This document shows positions 1-11,695 of a stretch of DNA of 64,000 bases, one piece after another. The notes under the pieces were generated by a model, which searched no databases, had not been told where the DNA came from, and saw only the letters and a program-made list of their open reading frames with translations. Each line of letters opens with the position of its first letter. Position 1 is the stretch's first letter. The position numbers and the translations under genes are program-made. The stretch is taken from positions 69,599,903-69,663,902 of the forward strand of contig CM055265.1 of assembly GCA_029237695.1 (NCBI GenBank). Direction: 5' to 3'. This DNA comes from Conchocele bisecta (lineage: Eukaryota > Mollusca > Bivalvia > Lucinida > Thyasiridae).

Positions 1-2489
1 TGTTTAAACCAACTACAATAATACAAAAAGTCAAGAACTAAATACAGTAACTGTGGGATGATATTTCAAGGATTGTCAAGTCGTGACACAAATACAATAA
101 GACTGTGCGCACTAGCAATTGATATGGTTCTTCTAGTGTTGTTCGACGATTATCAAGGATCTCTTGACTTGCGGGTATTGTTATTATTGTATCTCTCCTC
201 CCCTTTCATTTCTTCGTACTTTGGGACCCCCGTATTTTGAGTTGAGTCTTCAAAAGACAAACTGCTAGCGTAACACTCCCAAAACAAACACAAGTGGGTG
301 GTAGGACAAGCTGATCACAAGCTGAGGTAACAACTGTCTCAAATATGTTACCATAGCAAGTTTGGCCATGTGGCAGACTTTCACTCGCTACCCTTGAATG
401 TGGTCTCCTATTAGGCGAATGAGAGACTGCGATGCAGTAGAAATAACACGCAAGCGATGCAGGCTTTTGCTCTCACGCTATTCCAGTGATTGTGTACATA
501 GTGCGTAACACATGACAGTACTGTAAGGGTGCCTGTCATCAGACATGAATACTGCCTTTCAGAGCAAACAGTTATTTATACCCACTTCTTTTTAAAAAAC
601 TAATTAAATGGGTATATTGTTTTCGTCACGGGTGCCCGCCGTCTGTCCGTCCGTCATGTTTCGTGTAAGAAGTAAAACTGTTTAACCGTAATAGGTAGGG
701 TCTTGAAACGTTGGTGTGTGCCTTCCTTATGGTGTGTAGATGTGCAGTGAATTTTGATTTTTTATTCGAACCCCGGTCATGAATTATCTCCCCCTTTTCA
801 ACTTCGCATTTGGGAAACGTGGGTATATTGCGATGGCGCGCCATCGACTGTGCTCTAGTTGTAATGTAATTTAATGTTGAACGTATTGTTCTCCCCGTAT
901 GCGTGTGTATTTCCATTTCTATATGTTGAATTAAATCGGTCTTATAGACCTAATCAAACAATTAGTTAATGAATATACTTCCGTGGTTTTCTACAATTAT
1001 AAATTGTTAAAACGCTCAATAAACACGACATCAAAAAGAAGAAATCAGCACACTGAATCAGCGTACCTGTGCACGTTCATACTTGCTGGTACATGAACTT
1101 ACCGGTTTGACTTTGTCGCTTTGCACATTCATGTGTTACCAAAATACTCAAGCTCATCCGTCTTTACATTCATTATTCAATGCCAAAGATGCTTCTAGTT
1201 CGATTATGTCAACTTGCAAACTGTTATAAATGTTGGCGTATACTCTATCTGTAACGGTATGTACTGTAACGTCATTTACGTCGCATGACGTCGCTTTTAC
1301 GTGACGTCTCTTTTGCTCAAACGACCTGCATTGTTAATGTGTTGTATAAACTATAATATCTTAATGAATATTGCAAATATCATGATCAACTAAAAAGTGT
1401 TAAATTCATCATACAAATACCATTTTCATAGTAACAAAATGTCATATTGACCAACAATTACCCGAAGACAGGTTTTCTCGCGACGCGGCTCCTATTATGT
1501 ATGAAATCAATTGAGATAGACGGAATGGCGAACCGTGCAGACCCTGATCAGACTGCGCGGATATGCAGGCTGATTTGGGTAGCGGAGTTGGTAGCATAGA
1601 TCATAAGCCCCATTTCTCCGTCATGACAACATATGCCATATGTATGCATGTATGTCATAGATAATTGCAGGTTTTGCAATCGTGGTGCCATAATTATGTG
1701 CTCTTCATATTTACTGCTACATTTTGAATAAAATATAAAAATACAGCAAATATCTAGTACATATCTCTGCTATCGAATAATAACAAAAAAAAGATTAGTA
1801 TTTATTATATCTTCCCATTTTAGTTCAGAAACCAGACATATTTATTCTGTCCTATGCAGTGGTCAAGCCGCCTGGCCATTATCCATGCGCGGACACAAAA
1901 TAGTTCTCACACGTCCAGTTTCATTTTCGCACATAAGGATTATGTTTGGCGATTTGGATACTTGTTAGTTTTCGTTTGTTTAATGAAATGCATACATATA
2001 TCGATTCACCTTGGTGTATATAAATATTGAATACGATTTTATATTATAATGGTATCATAGATAGTATTTTGGCCCGCATATTCCTATGCCGTATTGGAAC
2101 CATTCTGGCGGGATTTGGAGAGGTCTTCGGAACACATATTTTGGTAAAATCTTACTTTTTTTCACAATATATTTGTCGTTGGTCAACCGATTTTGACGGG
2201 AGAAAAGGCATTTTTGCATCTCTGATAATGATAAAATTGATTATAGCATTATTTATAGATTTTATTTGCGTTATAACATATTTAGAATTTAACTGGGAAT
2301 TTCAGAATCTTATCATATCGCCTAATGGGCCATTTGACCCGGTGTTAGGAACATTAAATCTGGTTGGTATCGGGGATGCAGACAGGTTTATTCCAGTATC
2401 CAGCTGTGAAACTCGGGTTTCCCAGACCCCACGTTTTCTTTGAAGTAGTGGGGTTTACAAATACCCGACTTTCTATGGGAGCGTACACC
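1..2489. other. AT-rich intergenic DNA, no gene seen
   Basis: Contains an ACGG-type patch (640-656, minus strand), the eroded MITE fragment at 1530-1628 and a 138-codon plus-strand frame (2027-2443) with no recognisable domain and AT-driven composition. Nothing else could be supported. Confidence 0.6.
1530..1628. mobile_element. MITE family GGCTGTGACTGGAGAAATTG, fragment
   Basis: ACCGTGCAGACCCTGATCAG-ACTGCGCGGATATGCAGGCT, ending CATAAGCCCCATTTCTCCGT. Both tips are eroded. Confidence 0.6.
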
Positions 2490-3335
2490 TAATGCTGTTA
2501 CAAAACCGGTGAACATGACAAGTAAATAAATGACCTTGGCCTAGATAATTTGGATGTGGTGGTGTGCGTAGTGAAGCATCATCCCTAGACAAAGATTGAT
2601 GTGAAATATTATCAAAGTCTGGCAAGGGGTTAAAGAGATATTGTGAAAAAACAATAAGTTTAACGCATTTCTGTTACAAAACCGGTGAACATTACAAGTA
2701 AATAAATGACCTTGACCTTCAGAATTTGGATGTGAGTGTTTGCGTAATGAAGCATCATCCGTAGACAAAGATTGATGTGAAATATTATAAAAGTCTGACA
2801 AGGGGTTAAAGAGATATTGTGAAAAAACAATAACTTTAACGCATTTCTGTTACAGAACATTAAAAGTAAATAAATGACCTTGACCTTGAGAATTTGGATG
2901 TGGGGTTGTGCGTAATGAAGCATCATCCCTAGACAAACATTGCTGTGAAATATTATCAAAGTCTGGCAAGGGGTTAAAGAGATATTGTGAAAAAACAATA
3001 ACTTTAACGCATTTCTGTTACAGAACATTAAAAGTAAATAAATGAGCTTGACCTTGATAATTTGGATGTGGGGGTGTGCGTAATGAAGCATCATCCTTAG
3101 TCAAACATTGATGTGAAATAGTATCAAAGTCTGGCAAGGGGTTAAAGAGATATTGTGAAAAAACAATAACTTTAACGCATTTCTGTTACAGAACCGGTGA
3201 ACATTACAAGTAAATAAATGACCTTGACCTTGAGAATTTGGTTGTGCGTAATGAAGCATCATCCCTAAACAAAGATTGATGTGAAATATTATCAAAGTCT
3301 GGCAAGGGGTTAAAGAGATATTGTGAAACAAGAAA
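2490..3335. repeat. 168 bp tandem array A1 (pearl/HINE-like core), about 5 units
   Basis: The phrase GGCAAGGGGTTAAAGAGATA recurs at about 2621, 2797, 2965, 3133 and 3301 (spacing 168-176 bp). Each unit contains CCGGTGAACATTACAAGTAA, AATGACCTTGACCTT, GCGTAATGAAGCATCATCCC and AACAATAACTTTAACGCATT. Open frames on the minus strand simply follow the period and are not genes. Confidence 0.9.
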
Positions 3336-3404
3336 CGAGGCAAAGCCACGAAGGCCAGGTTTTTTCCAAGCATAGACACTTGGATAACATAATTATACCC
3401 ACTT

Positions 3405-3540
3405 TTTGTAGACTAGATGGCCGTGGCCTGCATGTCGCGCCTTGGGGCGAGGCATGGACACTAAAAAAATAGATATAGTAGATGGAAAAACTTTAACCAA
3501 AAAACTTTAACCGGACACACGGACGAACGGACGGACGATA
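3405..3540. repeat. 5' terminus-like segment of a pearl/HINE-like element
   Basis: AGATGGCCGTGGCCTGCATG, then TCGCGCCTTGGGGCGAGGCA, matches the start of the element at 10737. It is followed by only a stub and an ACGG-type microsatellite (GGACACACGGACGAACGGAC), then directly by the 149 bp array. Confidence 0.65.
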
Positions 3541-4560
3541 TCGCGCTTTCCGCAAGCAGGTGTGACAATGATGATAAACACCCATGTGAAGTATCAAGGT
3601 ATTGGGTGAAGCAGTTGCAGAGATATAGTACACGAAAAAACTTTAACAAAAAAATTCAAAGTAATTTGAACTTGACATAGGGCACAGGATCGCGCTTTCC
3701 GCAAGCAGGTGCGACAATGATGATAAACACCCATGTGAAGTATCAAGGTATTGGGTGAAGTAGTTGCAGAGATATAGTACACGAAAAAAATTTAAGAAAA
3801 AAATTCAAAGTAATTTGACCTTGACATTGGGCACAGGATCGCGCTTTCCGCAAGCAGGTGCAACAATGATGATAAACACCCATGTGAAGTATCAAGGTAT
3901 TGGGTGAAGCAGTTGCAGAGACATAGTACACGAAAAAACTTTAACAAAAAAATTCAAAGTAATTTGACCTTGACATTGGGCACAGGATCGCGCTTTCCGC
4001 AAGCAGGTGCGACAATGATGATAAACACCCATGTGAAGTATCAAGGTATTGGGTGAAGCAGTTGCAGAGATATAGTACACGAAAAAACTTTAACAAAACA
4101 ATTCAAAGTAATTTGACCTTGACATTGGGCACAGGATCGCGCTTTCCGCAAGCAGGTGCGACAATGATAATAAACACCCATGTGAAGTATCAAGGTATTG
4201 GGTGTAAGCAGTTGCAGTGATATAGTACCCACGAAAAAATAAAACATTTAACAAAAAAATTCAAAGTAATTTGATCTTGACATTGGGCACAGGATCGCGC
4301 TTTCCGCAAGCAGATGCGACAATGATGATAAACACCCATGTGAAGTATCTAGGTATTGGGTGAAGCAGTTGCAGAGACATAGTACACGAAAAAACTTTAA
4401 CAAAAAAATTCAAAGTAATTTGACCTTAACATTGGGCACAGGATCGCGCTTTCCGCAAGCAGGTGCAACAATGATGATAAACACCCATGTGAAGTATCAA
4501 GGTAATGGGCGAAGCAGTTGCAGAGATATAGTATAACGAAAAAGTTTTAACCAGACGAAC
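3540..4560. repeat. 149 bp tandem array, 7 units, each with the element's 3' hairpin
   Basis: ATCGCGCTTTCCGCAAGCAG occurs at about 3540, 3689, 3838, 3987, 4136, 4294 and 4443: an exact 149 bp period for the first steps, then indels. Each unit continues GATGATAAACACCCATGTGA, TCAAGGTATTGGGTGAAGCA, GTTGCAGAGATATAGTACAC and AATTTGACCTTGACATTGGG. The first phrase is the 3'-terminal hairpin of the related element at 10737-11418, here built into every unit. Confidence 0.9.
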
Positions 4561-4582
4561 TTTATTCAGACGTACGTTAAAA

Positions 4583-4961
4583 AGTTAACGTTGAAATTGG
4601 CTAAGTCATTTACGTAGAAATAATAGGTGAAGGTAAAAAAAAAGTAACATGTTTGATAGTGATATGTGGTGGGTACCCCTTGATTATGAAGCTGTGAAAG
4701 TTTGGTGGTCCTAGGTGGTACAGTACCAAAGAAATGGACTTAAACACGAAAACTTAAAATTGTAAACGCGAAAACTTAAAATTGAAAATGGCTAAGTCGA
4801 CTACGCGGAAAAAATGGGTCAAGTTAAAAAAAAAGTAACATGTTGGATAGTGATATGTGGTGGGCACCCCTTGATTATGAAGCTGTGAAAGTTTGGTGGT
4901 CCTAGGTGGTACAGTAACAAAGAAATGGACTCAAACACGAAAACTTAACATTGATTGTGGA
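4583..4961. repeat. Direct duplication, about 190 bp x 2
   Basis: Both copies share TAGTGATATGTGGTGGG(T/C)A, CCCCTTGATTATGAAGCTGT, GAAAGTTTGGTGGTCCTAGG and AAGAAATGGACT. The start phrase ATGGCTAAGTC (ATTGGCTAAGTC in copy 1) is offset by about 191 bp. The second copy runs into a GC-rich (CCCG)n patch at 4964-5000. Confidence 0.8.
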
Positions 4962-5039
4962 CGCCGCCGGCCGCGCGCCCGCCCGCCCGCCCGCCCGGCT
5001 TTCGCCAATCCAATAGCCTGGATTTTTTTTCAAAAAACC

Positions 5040-6300
5040 TGGCTAAAAACAATAAGTTTAACGCATTTCTGTTACAAAACCGGTGAACATTACAAGTAAA
5101 TAAATGACCTTGACCTTTATAATTTGGATATGGGGGTGTGCGTAATGAAGCATCATCCCTAGATGAACATTGATGTGAAATAATATCAAAGTCTGGCAAG
5201 GGGTTAAAGAGATATTGTGAAAAGACAATAATTTTAACGCATTCCTGTTACAAAAGCGGTGAACATTACAAGTAAATAAATGACCTTGACCTTGAGAATT
5301 TGGATGTGGGGTTGTGCGTAATGAAGCATCATCCCTAGTCGAACATTGATGTGAAATATTATCAAAGTCTGGCAAGGGGTTAAAGAGATATTGTGAAGAA
5401 ACAATAACTTTAACGCATTTGCCTTACAAAAAAAACCGGACGACGTGGACGACGACGATGACGACGACGTGGACGACGACGCGGACGACGACGCGGACGA
5501 CGACGACAACGACGGAAAAAGCGCCGACTATAGTCGCGCCTCTGCTAAAGCAGGCGCGTCAAAAACCGGACGACGCGGACGACGACGTGGACGACGACGA
5601 CGACGCGGACAAATAAATGACATTGACCTTTATAATTTGGATATGGGGGTGTGCGTAATGAAGCATCATCCCTAGATGAACATTGAAGTGAAATAATATC
5701 AAAGTCTGGCAAGGGGTTAAAGAGATATTGTGAAAAGACAATAATTTTAACGCATTCCTGTTACAAAATCGGTGAACATTACAAGTAAATAAATGACCTT
5801 GACCTTGAGAATTTGGATGTGGGGGTGTGCGTAGTGAAGCATCATCCCGAGACAAACATTGATGTGAACTATTATCAAAGTGTGGCAAGGGGTTAAAGAG
5901 ATATTGTGAAAAAAACAATAAGTTTAACGCAGTTCTGTTACAAAACCGGTGAACATTAAAAGTAAATAAATGACCTTGACCTTGAGAATTTGGATGTGGG
6001 GGTGTGCGTAATGAAGCATCATCCCTAGACAAAGATTGATGTGAAATATTATCAAAGTGTGGCAAGGGGTTAAAGAGATATTGTGAAAAAACAATAACTT
6101 TAACGCATTTCTGTTACAAAACCGGTGAACATTACAAGTAAATAAATGACCTTGACCTTCAGAATTTGGATGTGGGGTTGTGCGTAGTGAAGCATCATCC
6201 CTAGTCGAACATTGATGTGAAATATTATCAAAGTCTGGCAAGGGGTTATAGAGATATTTTGAAGAAACAATAACTTTAACGCATTTGCCTTACAAAAAAA
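5040..6300. repeat. 168 bp tandem array A2, interrupted by GAC-rich blocks
   Basis: The same unit as at 2490-3335, with GGCAAGGGGTTAAAGAGATA-type phrases near 5197, 5372, 5707, 5886, 6061 and 6237 (last TTATAGAGATATTTT). A GAC microsatellite block (5436-5612) lies in the middle, and after it the array resumes with ATGACATTGACC. Confidence 0.9.
5436..5612. repeat. GAC microsatellite with embedded HINE 3' hairpin
   Basis: (GAC/GACGACGTG)n flanks one copy of GCCGACTATAGTCGCGCC followed by TCTGCTAAAGCAGGCGCG. The latter folds as GTCGCGCC/GGCGCGAC with an inner TGC/GCA. The acidic or Thr-rich frames across it are low-complexity artefacts. Confidence 0.85.
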
Positions 6301-6545
6301 CCGGACGACGCGGACGACGACGATGACGACGACGTTGACGACGACGAGGACGACGACGACAACGACGGGAAAAGCGCCGACTATAGTCGCGCCCCTGCTA
6401 AAGCAGGCGCGTCAAAAACCGGACGACGCGGACGACGACGTGGACGACGACGACGACGCGGACAACGACGACGCGGACGACGACGACGAGACGGAAGAAG
6501 CGCCGACTATAGTCGCGTCTCTGCTAAAGCAGGCGCGACAAAAAT
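6300..6545. repeat. GAC microsatellite with two HINE 3' hairpins (array end)
   Basis: GAC-type triplets with hairpin modules near 6375-6412 and 6503-6540 (GCCGACTATAGTCGCGTC, then CTGCTAAAGCAGGCGCGACA, then AAAA). The second module looks like the true 3' end of the compound element. Confidence 0.85.
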
Positions 6546-6618
6546 GATAGGTCGGAAAATCTGTTTAATGGCGACGCGCTAGCGTAGACATTAAACATGT
6601 TTTCCGACCTATCATTTT
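6541..6618. repeat. Perfect-stem hairpin just after the HINE 3' end
   Basis: AAAATGATAGGTCGGAAAA (6541-6559) pairs perfectly with 6600-6618. Inner arms TGTTTAATG/CATTAAACA extend the fold, with GCGACGCGCTAGCG in the loop. Confidence 0.85.
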
Positions 6619-9205
6619 CTGATATACGCCGCAAATATCAAAATTACCATGCGGTTAACCTAAATGTATTTCTAATGCACTCCTTTACTACTGGCGTGGG
6701 AATACATATTGAAATAATTTGCGACCGTTCATCAACAATGATATACCTGTAATGTATGACCATCAGCCAATCAGATTGCGTGCTATTATAGAGTGCATTA
6801 GAATATGAGTATGATGTATCATCTGTTTGCATCCAAATGTATCATTTATTATTGTCAGTTCAAGGAAATGGTGTAAACGTCATATTGCTGTGCTAGTAGT
6901 TTAGTGAATCTTGGCCATACGAACTAGTTTCAAAACGACAGCTACGTTTAATGTTCAACATACTCTTCGCTGCAATGTCAATATTTGTTATTGTGGAAAA
7001 ATATAAATAGTATACCTAAAGTTGAGCATGAAGCAAAGCACAGAGTTTTCAACGGACATCAATGTACACTCTAAGACCTAGCAATGTACGACTCACAACG
7101 AAATAAACACATACTATGTATTCACCTAGATATTACGTTAACATTATAAGTGAGTGTTTGTTTATTACAATGTCCACCATATTGAAAGGGTCAGCCAGTT
7201 GAATATCATAATTTCACAAATTTCCTATATGTTTATAGATACCACTACTATTTGAGACAGGGCATGGGAAAAAGATAATGTGCCATAAACATGACATTTT
7301 CACGTTTTGCTATTCCATAAGCAACATTCTATTAGGCTTACATTGATATATTACTTTCAAGTATATGCCATTGATAAACACTTCAGATTGAGTCTGTATA
7401 TTGTCAAAAAACACAGTGTTTTATCTTTGTATGTGGCTGCCATAAGCCTAAGTGTGTGTCGGCTGCGTTGAATCCACGCCATGTAACTTTATCGTGCGTT
7501 TACTCCATGGCATAGCATTTACCACGCCAATGTTGGAAATGTCATGGACAGGCCCATTTATTAAGATGAGTTCGTATTTATATTATATCAGTTAATAGTT
7601 TCTACGTGCTCACCGAGCATACATACTTATACAAATCCAAAAACATTTTTAAATCCTTACGACTAGTATTTAACACATAACCCGTAAATGGCATCTGTAG
7701 CTAACAGGGATAGTAGATTTACAAACACAATCTACTATTGTTATGAATATCTACTAAAGATAAAAGATGCAGACATTTCAAATAGAACCGTATCTGTTTC
7801 GTAACATACGACACTATATTATGCGACAATGTCCCTGTTTGTTGGTTACGCGTAGCTACAAAAACTTTACACCAGTCACACATAATTGTCTAGTGGCATA
7901 CCGCTAAAGCACTTAGTTAATCAGATTAGCATTACACAATATGTACTTTCCAATGTAGCGCTGATGATAATATTTGCCATTTTACACCACAAGCTACACC
8001 ATTTTCTTTTCAATCATATTTCCTTCAAACTAAATTTAACTGATATATTGAAACATTTAATATCCAATTCAATAACAACATGTCCTGGAAGTATGTCAAC
8101 AGACCACTCCATTTTAAAGCATAATGCATTGTACTAACTTAAAGTTAGTTACTGCCAGACATATAGTTGTCGACAATTTCCACCTATTGATTACGATGGC
8201 AATCATTGAAGTGCATTCTATGAACCGAGTGGGAATGTTCACCTGATGTTCGAATTGGCAAGTATTTACTATCAGGACATTTACTTATGTTGGCTCCCAC
8301 TACTGCTGAGGGCGGATGCTGCCAAATGCAGTTATGAGTATTATTTTACTACGTATGTCGTGTTTTAGCCGCTATTGATATTACTTTGAAGTACAGTGTT
8401 GCTATGACGTGCTTGTAATGGTAATTATATGTCATGTGCAAAAAGTTGTTGTTCTCGCGACAGCAACCACAATGTTAATCAATTTCATCATATTGTCCCT
8501 TCTTTTGTACATTTTCTGTGTTGCATTGTACTTATTGGTGACCTGTTACATGATTGTCGCACATTACACTAAAGTTCTTTGGTTTGTCACTGTCATGGTG
8601 TTGCCTTATTGACCGTTTTATTTTGTCGCTGTATGTTTCCTCTACGCGCCATAATATGAAGTTAAGGAGACCGTATGGACGTTGTGACGCCATACTAACC
8701 AGGTTTAACTATATTGATCACTGACGATTCGGCAGGGTACGGTTTTGTGCCTCCTGGTACTGTACGTGAGTGACTTTTCGTATTTTCTTTTTATTGTCAT
8801 TGCTGTTCTAATTTATTTAATTAGTGAGAGTGATTTGTCAATTAATTGATTTATTGGCGGGCATCAAATAGCGTTCATAAAAAGAAGAATCGTTTATAAT
8901 AAGTAAGTAATACGTATAAAACATACGCAGTAGATACCCGTGTTTATATATCATATGTGTGGTTTATCTCAACGAATGTCGTAATAGTAACACATTCCGC
9001 GGTTGTGTGAAACCTATTGTTATAGCTATATGAAATATGTAGCAGTGGTGCCTGTAAATAATGCACTCACACATGAAGCAACAAGACGTATATGGATGTT
9101 CAATATATACATATCAGAAGATTATAATCGACTGGTGTAAATAAGATCATGACTAGTGATTAAATAATATAGTTATTGCAGTATTAAAATGAGTTTCCTG
9201 CATTC
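6619..9205. other. AT-rich intergenic DNA, no gene seen
   Basis: Low-complexity-biased single-copy-looking sequence. A small hairpin at about 7712-7738 (TAGTAGATT...AATCTACTA). Short frames at 7886-8137 and 8409-8612 lack any protein-like signature. Confidence 0.6.
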
Positions 9206-9211
9206 ATATAT

Positions 9212-9249
<38 letters not shown>
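9206..9249. repeat. (AT)n microsatellite
   Basis: About 17 AT units, bounded by ATATATC on both sides. Confidence 0.95.
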
Positions 9250-9250
<1 letters not shown>

Positions 9251-9775
9251 TGTTCATATTTGTGCTTTCTTACCCCATACCCCTAACATTAATGTTTCAA
9301 TTATACTTCGAGTCTGGAACAGTTAATCAAGCACATTTCTACAACTTACCTGTATTGATCCAGGGGTCTATCAAATATGAACACAATGAAATGTGGAATG
9401 GAGGTAAGTGAGAATTGCATGAGTAATGATTTGTGAATGAGGGTCCCCAAGTTAAATTATATACACTACACATGAAATAAATACATGTGGATACATATAC
9501 TTTTAAATTGTGTGTGCGGGTGTGTCTGCCTCCAATCCATGTCCGCTTGAAGAAAACGCATTGCTAAGTTTAGACTGATAGTATCATTGATGTCAAGATC
9601 ATTCCAACTACAGGGGATTGGAACCATGATTCGTTATTAATTATTTTCAACGATTCTATTTCCGTTGTGACACATACGTAGCATTTTAATTTGTTAAAAG
9701 AGATGAGAGGCAAACACGTCCATATCCACGTTCCCGCATGTTTCATTGAAATATTACTATTCGGGTTGAATGTAT

Positions 9776-10020
9776 TAACCCTTTGAACCCGAAAGCCCGC
9801 TATAGCGGTTTATGAAAATAGTGCAGATCCAGATGAGCCGGCTCGTAACGAGCCGTCTCATCAGGATCTGCACTTTTTTTAAGTAATTTTCATATTTCTT
9901 AGAACAAAAACACCCCCTTTTCATAAATGGACGAATCTGAAAATCATTTTGTGACCATTGGATTGGTCCGAACATTAGCATATCACAGTCCATTCCAGTT
10001 CCTTAGGGTTGAAAGGGTTA
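9776..10020. mobile_element. MITE family TAACCCTTTGAACCC, copy 1
   Basis: TAACCCTTTGAACCCGAAAG at the left and GGTTGAAAGGGTTA at the right. The inner hairpin is AGTGCAGATCCAGATGAGCC, then GGCTCGTAACGAGCCGTCTC, then ATCAGGATCTGCACT. Length 245 bp. Confidence 0.85.
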
Positions 10021-10435
10021 ACTCAATATGGTATACAGATCATCGGTGAAAACAATCCATACTATCTTGTATGCATGTACATATACTAAATCACAGCTAT
10101 CAGGAACAATGAAAAATTTTATTAAATTAATTATTGATGCTGGTCCATGAATGTGAGCCTTTTTTACATTTTGTAATAAATACAATCGATGTAAGTGTCC
10201 AATTTTTAAAGAAAAGTAGAGGCAACACAAACAAAATCATCCGTCCTACGTACTTTGAAAACGTTTGTAATATGAAATCATCTTTAAGTTACAGAACCAC
10301 CGGCGCTGTTTGAAAAATTAAACTATCAACATGTTATATTGTTAGATTGTGTTCACTAAAATAGGACCCGGAGTGGTGGACTTAAAATAATGAAAATCAT
10401 GTAGACCCCCGGTTGAAAAAATGTATGCCACGACA

Positions 10436-10505
10436 CATGCGATCATCGTAGCCCCAGATCAGCCTGCACGGCCGTGCAGTCTGATCAGGGCCTACGCTGC
10501 TCGCG
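10436..10505. mobile_element. Core fragment of the GATCAGRNTCTGCAC MITE
   Basis: GCCCCAGATCAGCCTGCACG, GCCGTGCAGTCTGATCAGGG and CCTACGCTGCTCGC. Only the internal palindromic part is present. Confidence 0.5.
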
Positions 10506-10559
10506 TTGAACGGACTGTCGTTAATGTCTATGTCAGCCAACTGATACAGATCCAAATAT

Positions 10560-10640
10560 ATTAATGTCTGCGTCTATACCCGGATACATTGCTGATACTG
10601 TCCTGAAAGCTGTAAAATACTGAATCAAAATTACACTTAC
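10560..10640. repeat. Dispersed repeat CCTTGCTGATGATGTCCTG, copy 1
   Basis: TACCCGGATACATTGCTGAT, ACTGTCCTGAAAGCTGTAAA, ATACTGAATCAAAATTACAC, TTACCTG. It matches 12348-12430 at roughly three of four positions. It ends in a good donor-like CAG/GTAAGT on the minus strand. Confidence 0.55.
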
Positions 10641-10736
10641 CTGTTTCCTCGCTGGGTGAGGTGAGGTGAGGAATCAAATTGTTGATGATGATAAACAAAA
10701 ACATGAAATCTTAAGCAAGTAGCCTATACTGTAAAC

Positions 10737-11418
10737 TATATGGCCGCGGCCTGCATGTCGCGCCTTGGGGCGAGGCATGGACACTAAAAAAGAGATATAG
10801 CAGACGGAAAAACTTTAACCAAAAATTTAAAGTAATTAAACCTTGACATTGGGCACAAGGGCCGCACGGGAGGGGGGTAGAATGAAAATATAGATGATGA
10901 TAACACCCATGTGAAGTTTCAAGGTAATGGGCAAAGCAGGTGCAGAGATATAATATAACGAAAAACTTTAACCAAAAGACTTAACCAAAATATTCAAAGT
11001 AATTTGACCTTGACATTGGGCACAGGGGCCGCACGTGAGGGGGGTAGAATGAATATAGTTTCAAGGTAATGGGCAAAGCAGGTGCAGAGATATAGTATAA
11101 CGAAAAACTTTAACCAAGAGACTTAACCAAAAACTTCAAAGTAATATGACCTTGACATTGGGCACAGGGGCCGCACGGGAGGGGGTTATAATGCAAATAT
11201 AGATGATGATAAACACCCATGTGAAGCTTCAAAGTAATGGGCAAAGCAGTTGCAGAGATATAGTATAACGAAAAACTTTAACCAAGAAATTAAGCAAAAA
11301 ACTTAATCAAGAAACTTAACCAAAAACTTTAGCCGGACACACGTACGTACGTACGTACGTACGTACGTACGCCAAAGTGCCGACTATATCGCGCTTTCCG
11401 CAAGCGGGCGCGACAAAA
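10737..11418 (+). mobile_element. Short complete pearl/HINE-like (Helentron-derived) element
   Basis: The 5' region is TATATGGCCGCGGCCTGCAT, then GTCGCGCCTTGGGGCGAGGC. Three core repeats follow (CCTTGACATTGGGCAC at about 10841, 11008 and 11150). Next comes an (ACGT)n microsatellite at 11341-11372 and a 3' end GCCGACTATATCGCGCTTTC, then CGCAAGCGGGCGCGAC and AAAAA. GTCGCGCC at 10757-10764 is the inverse of GGCGCGAC at 11407-11414. Short inverted repeats near both ends plus a 3' hairpin are a hallmark described for Helentron-type non-autonomous elements. No Rep/helicase coding is present. Confidence 0.7.
11342..11372. repeat. (ACGT)n microsatellite
   Basis: About seven to eight uninterrupted ACGT units at the position where pearl/HINE-like elements carry a microsatellite. 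Confidence 0.95.
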
Positions 11419-11459
11419 ATCGCTATCGCAGAATGTCTGTACTGAACCTAAATTTAAAA

Positions 11460-11695
11460 TCTACTGAAATGTAAATACCAAAGTCGTATGTAACATTGAG
11501 CTTGGACATGGATGGACATGGGTGGGACGGGGAATTAAACTATGGAGGAAAATAAACATACATATGAAGTTTCAAGTCACTCTGTCATACGGTAAATAAA
11601 AGCGCAATGGACAACGTGCCGAGCAGACAAACAGACAGACAGACGGACAGACGGATGGACGCCTTTTGCATGCCTGTGCAATGGGATACAAATGT
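11460..11695. repeat. Fragment of another core-plus-microsatellite element
   Basis: ACATGGATGGACATGGGTGG, then TATGAAGTTTCAAGTCACTC, a (GACA)n/(GACG)n tract at 11620-11660 and a terminal-like GCCTTTTGCATGCCTGTGCA. This is the same order of parts as the element just upstream, but a different family with only one core unit. Confidence 0.5.

Noticed and set aside
2027..2443. 138-codon hydrophobic frame as a membrane protein gene
   Set aside because: Hydrophobicity follows from T-rich DNA; no family motif, no splice or promoter context, and no relative in the window.
3540..4560. Possible CRISPR array (regular direct repeats)
   Set aside because: The whole 149 bp unit is repeated with no unique spacers, there are no cas genes and the DNA is eukaryotic.
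2541..6241. Many minus-strand frames of 80-168 codons sharing FHNISLTPCQT or MFTGFVTEMR segments
   Set aside because: They repeat with the 168 bp unit in which they lie and shift frame at indels. They are translations of a tandem repeat, not a gene family.
5419..6547. Asp-rich and Thr-rich frames across GAC triplets
   Set aside because: Low-complexity microsatellite read in different frames; no start context or flanking coding sequence.
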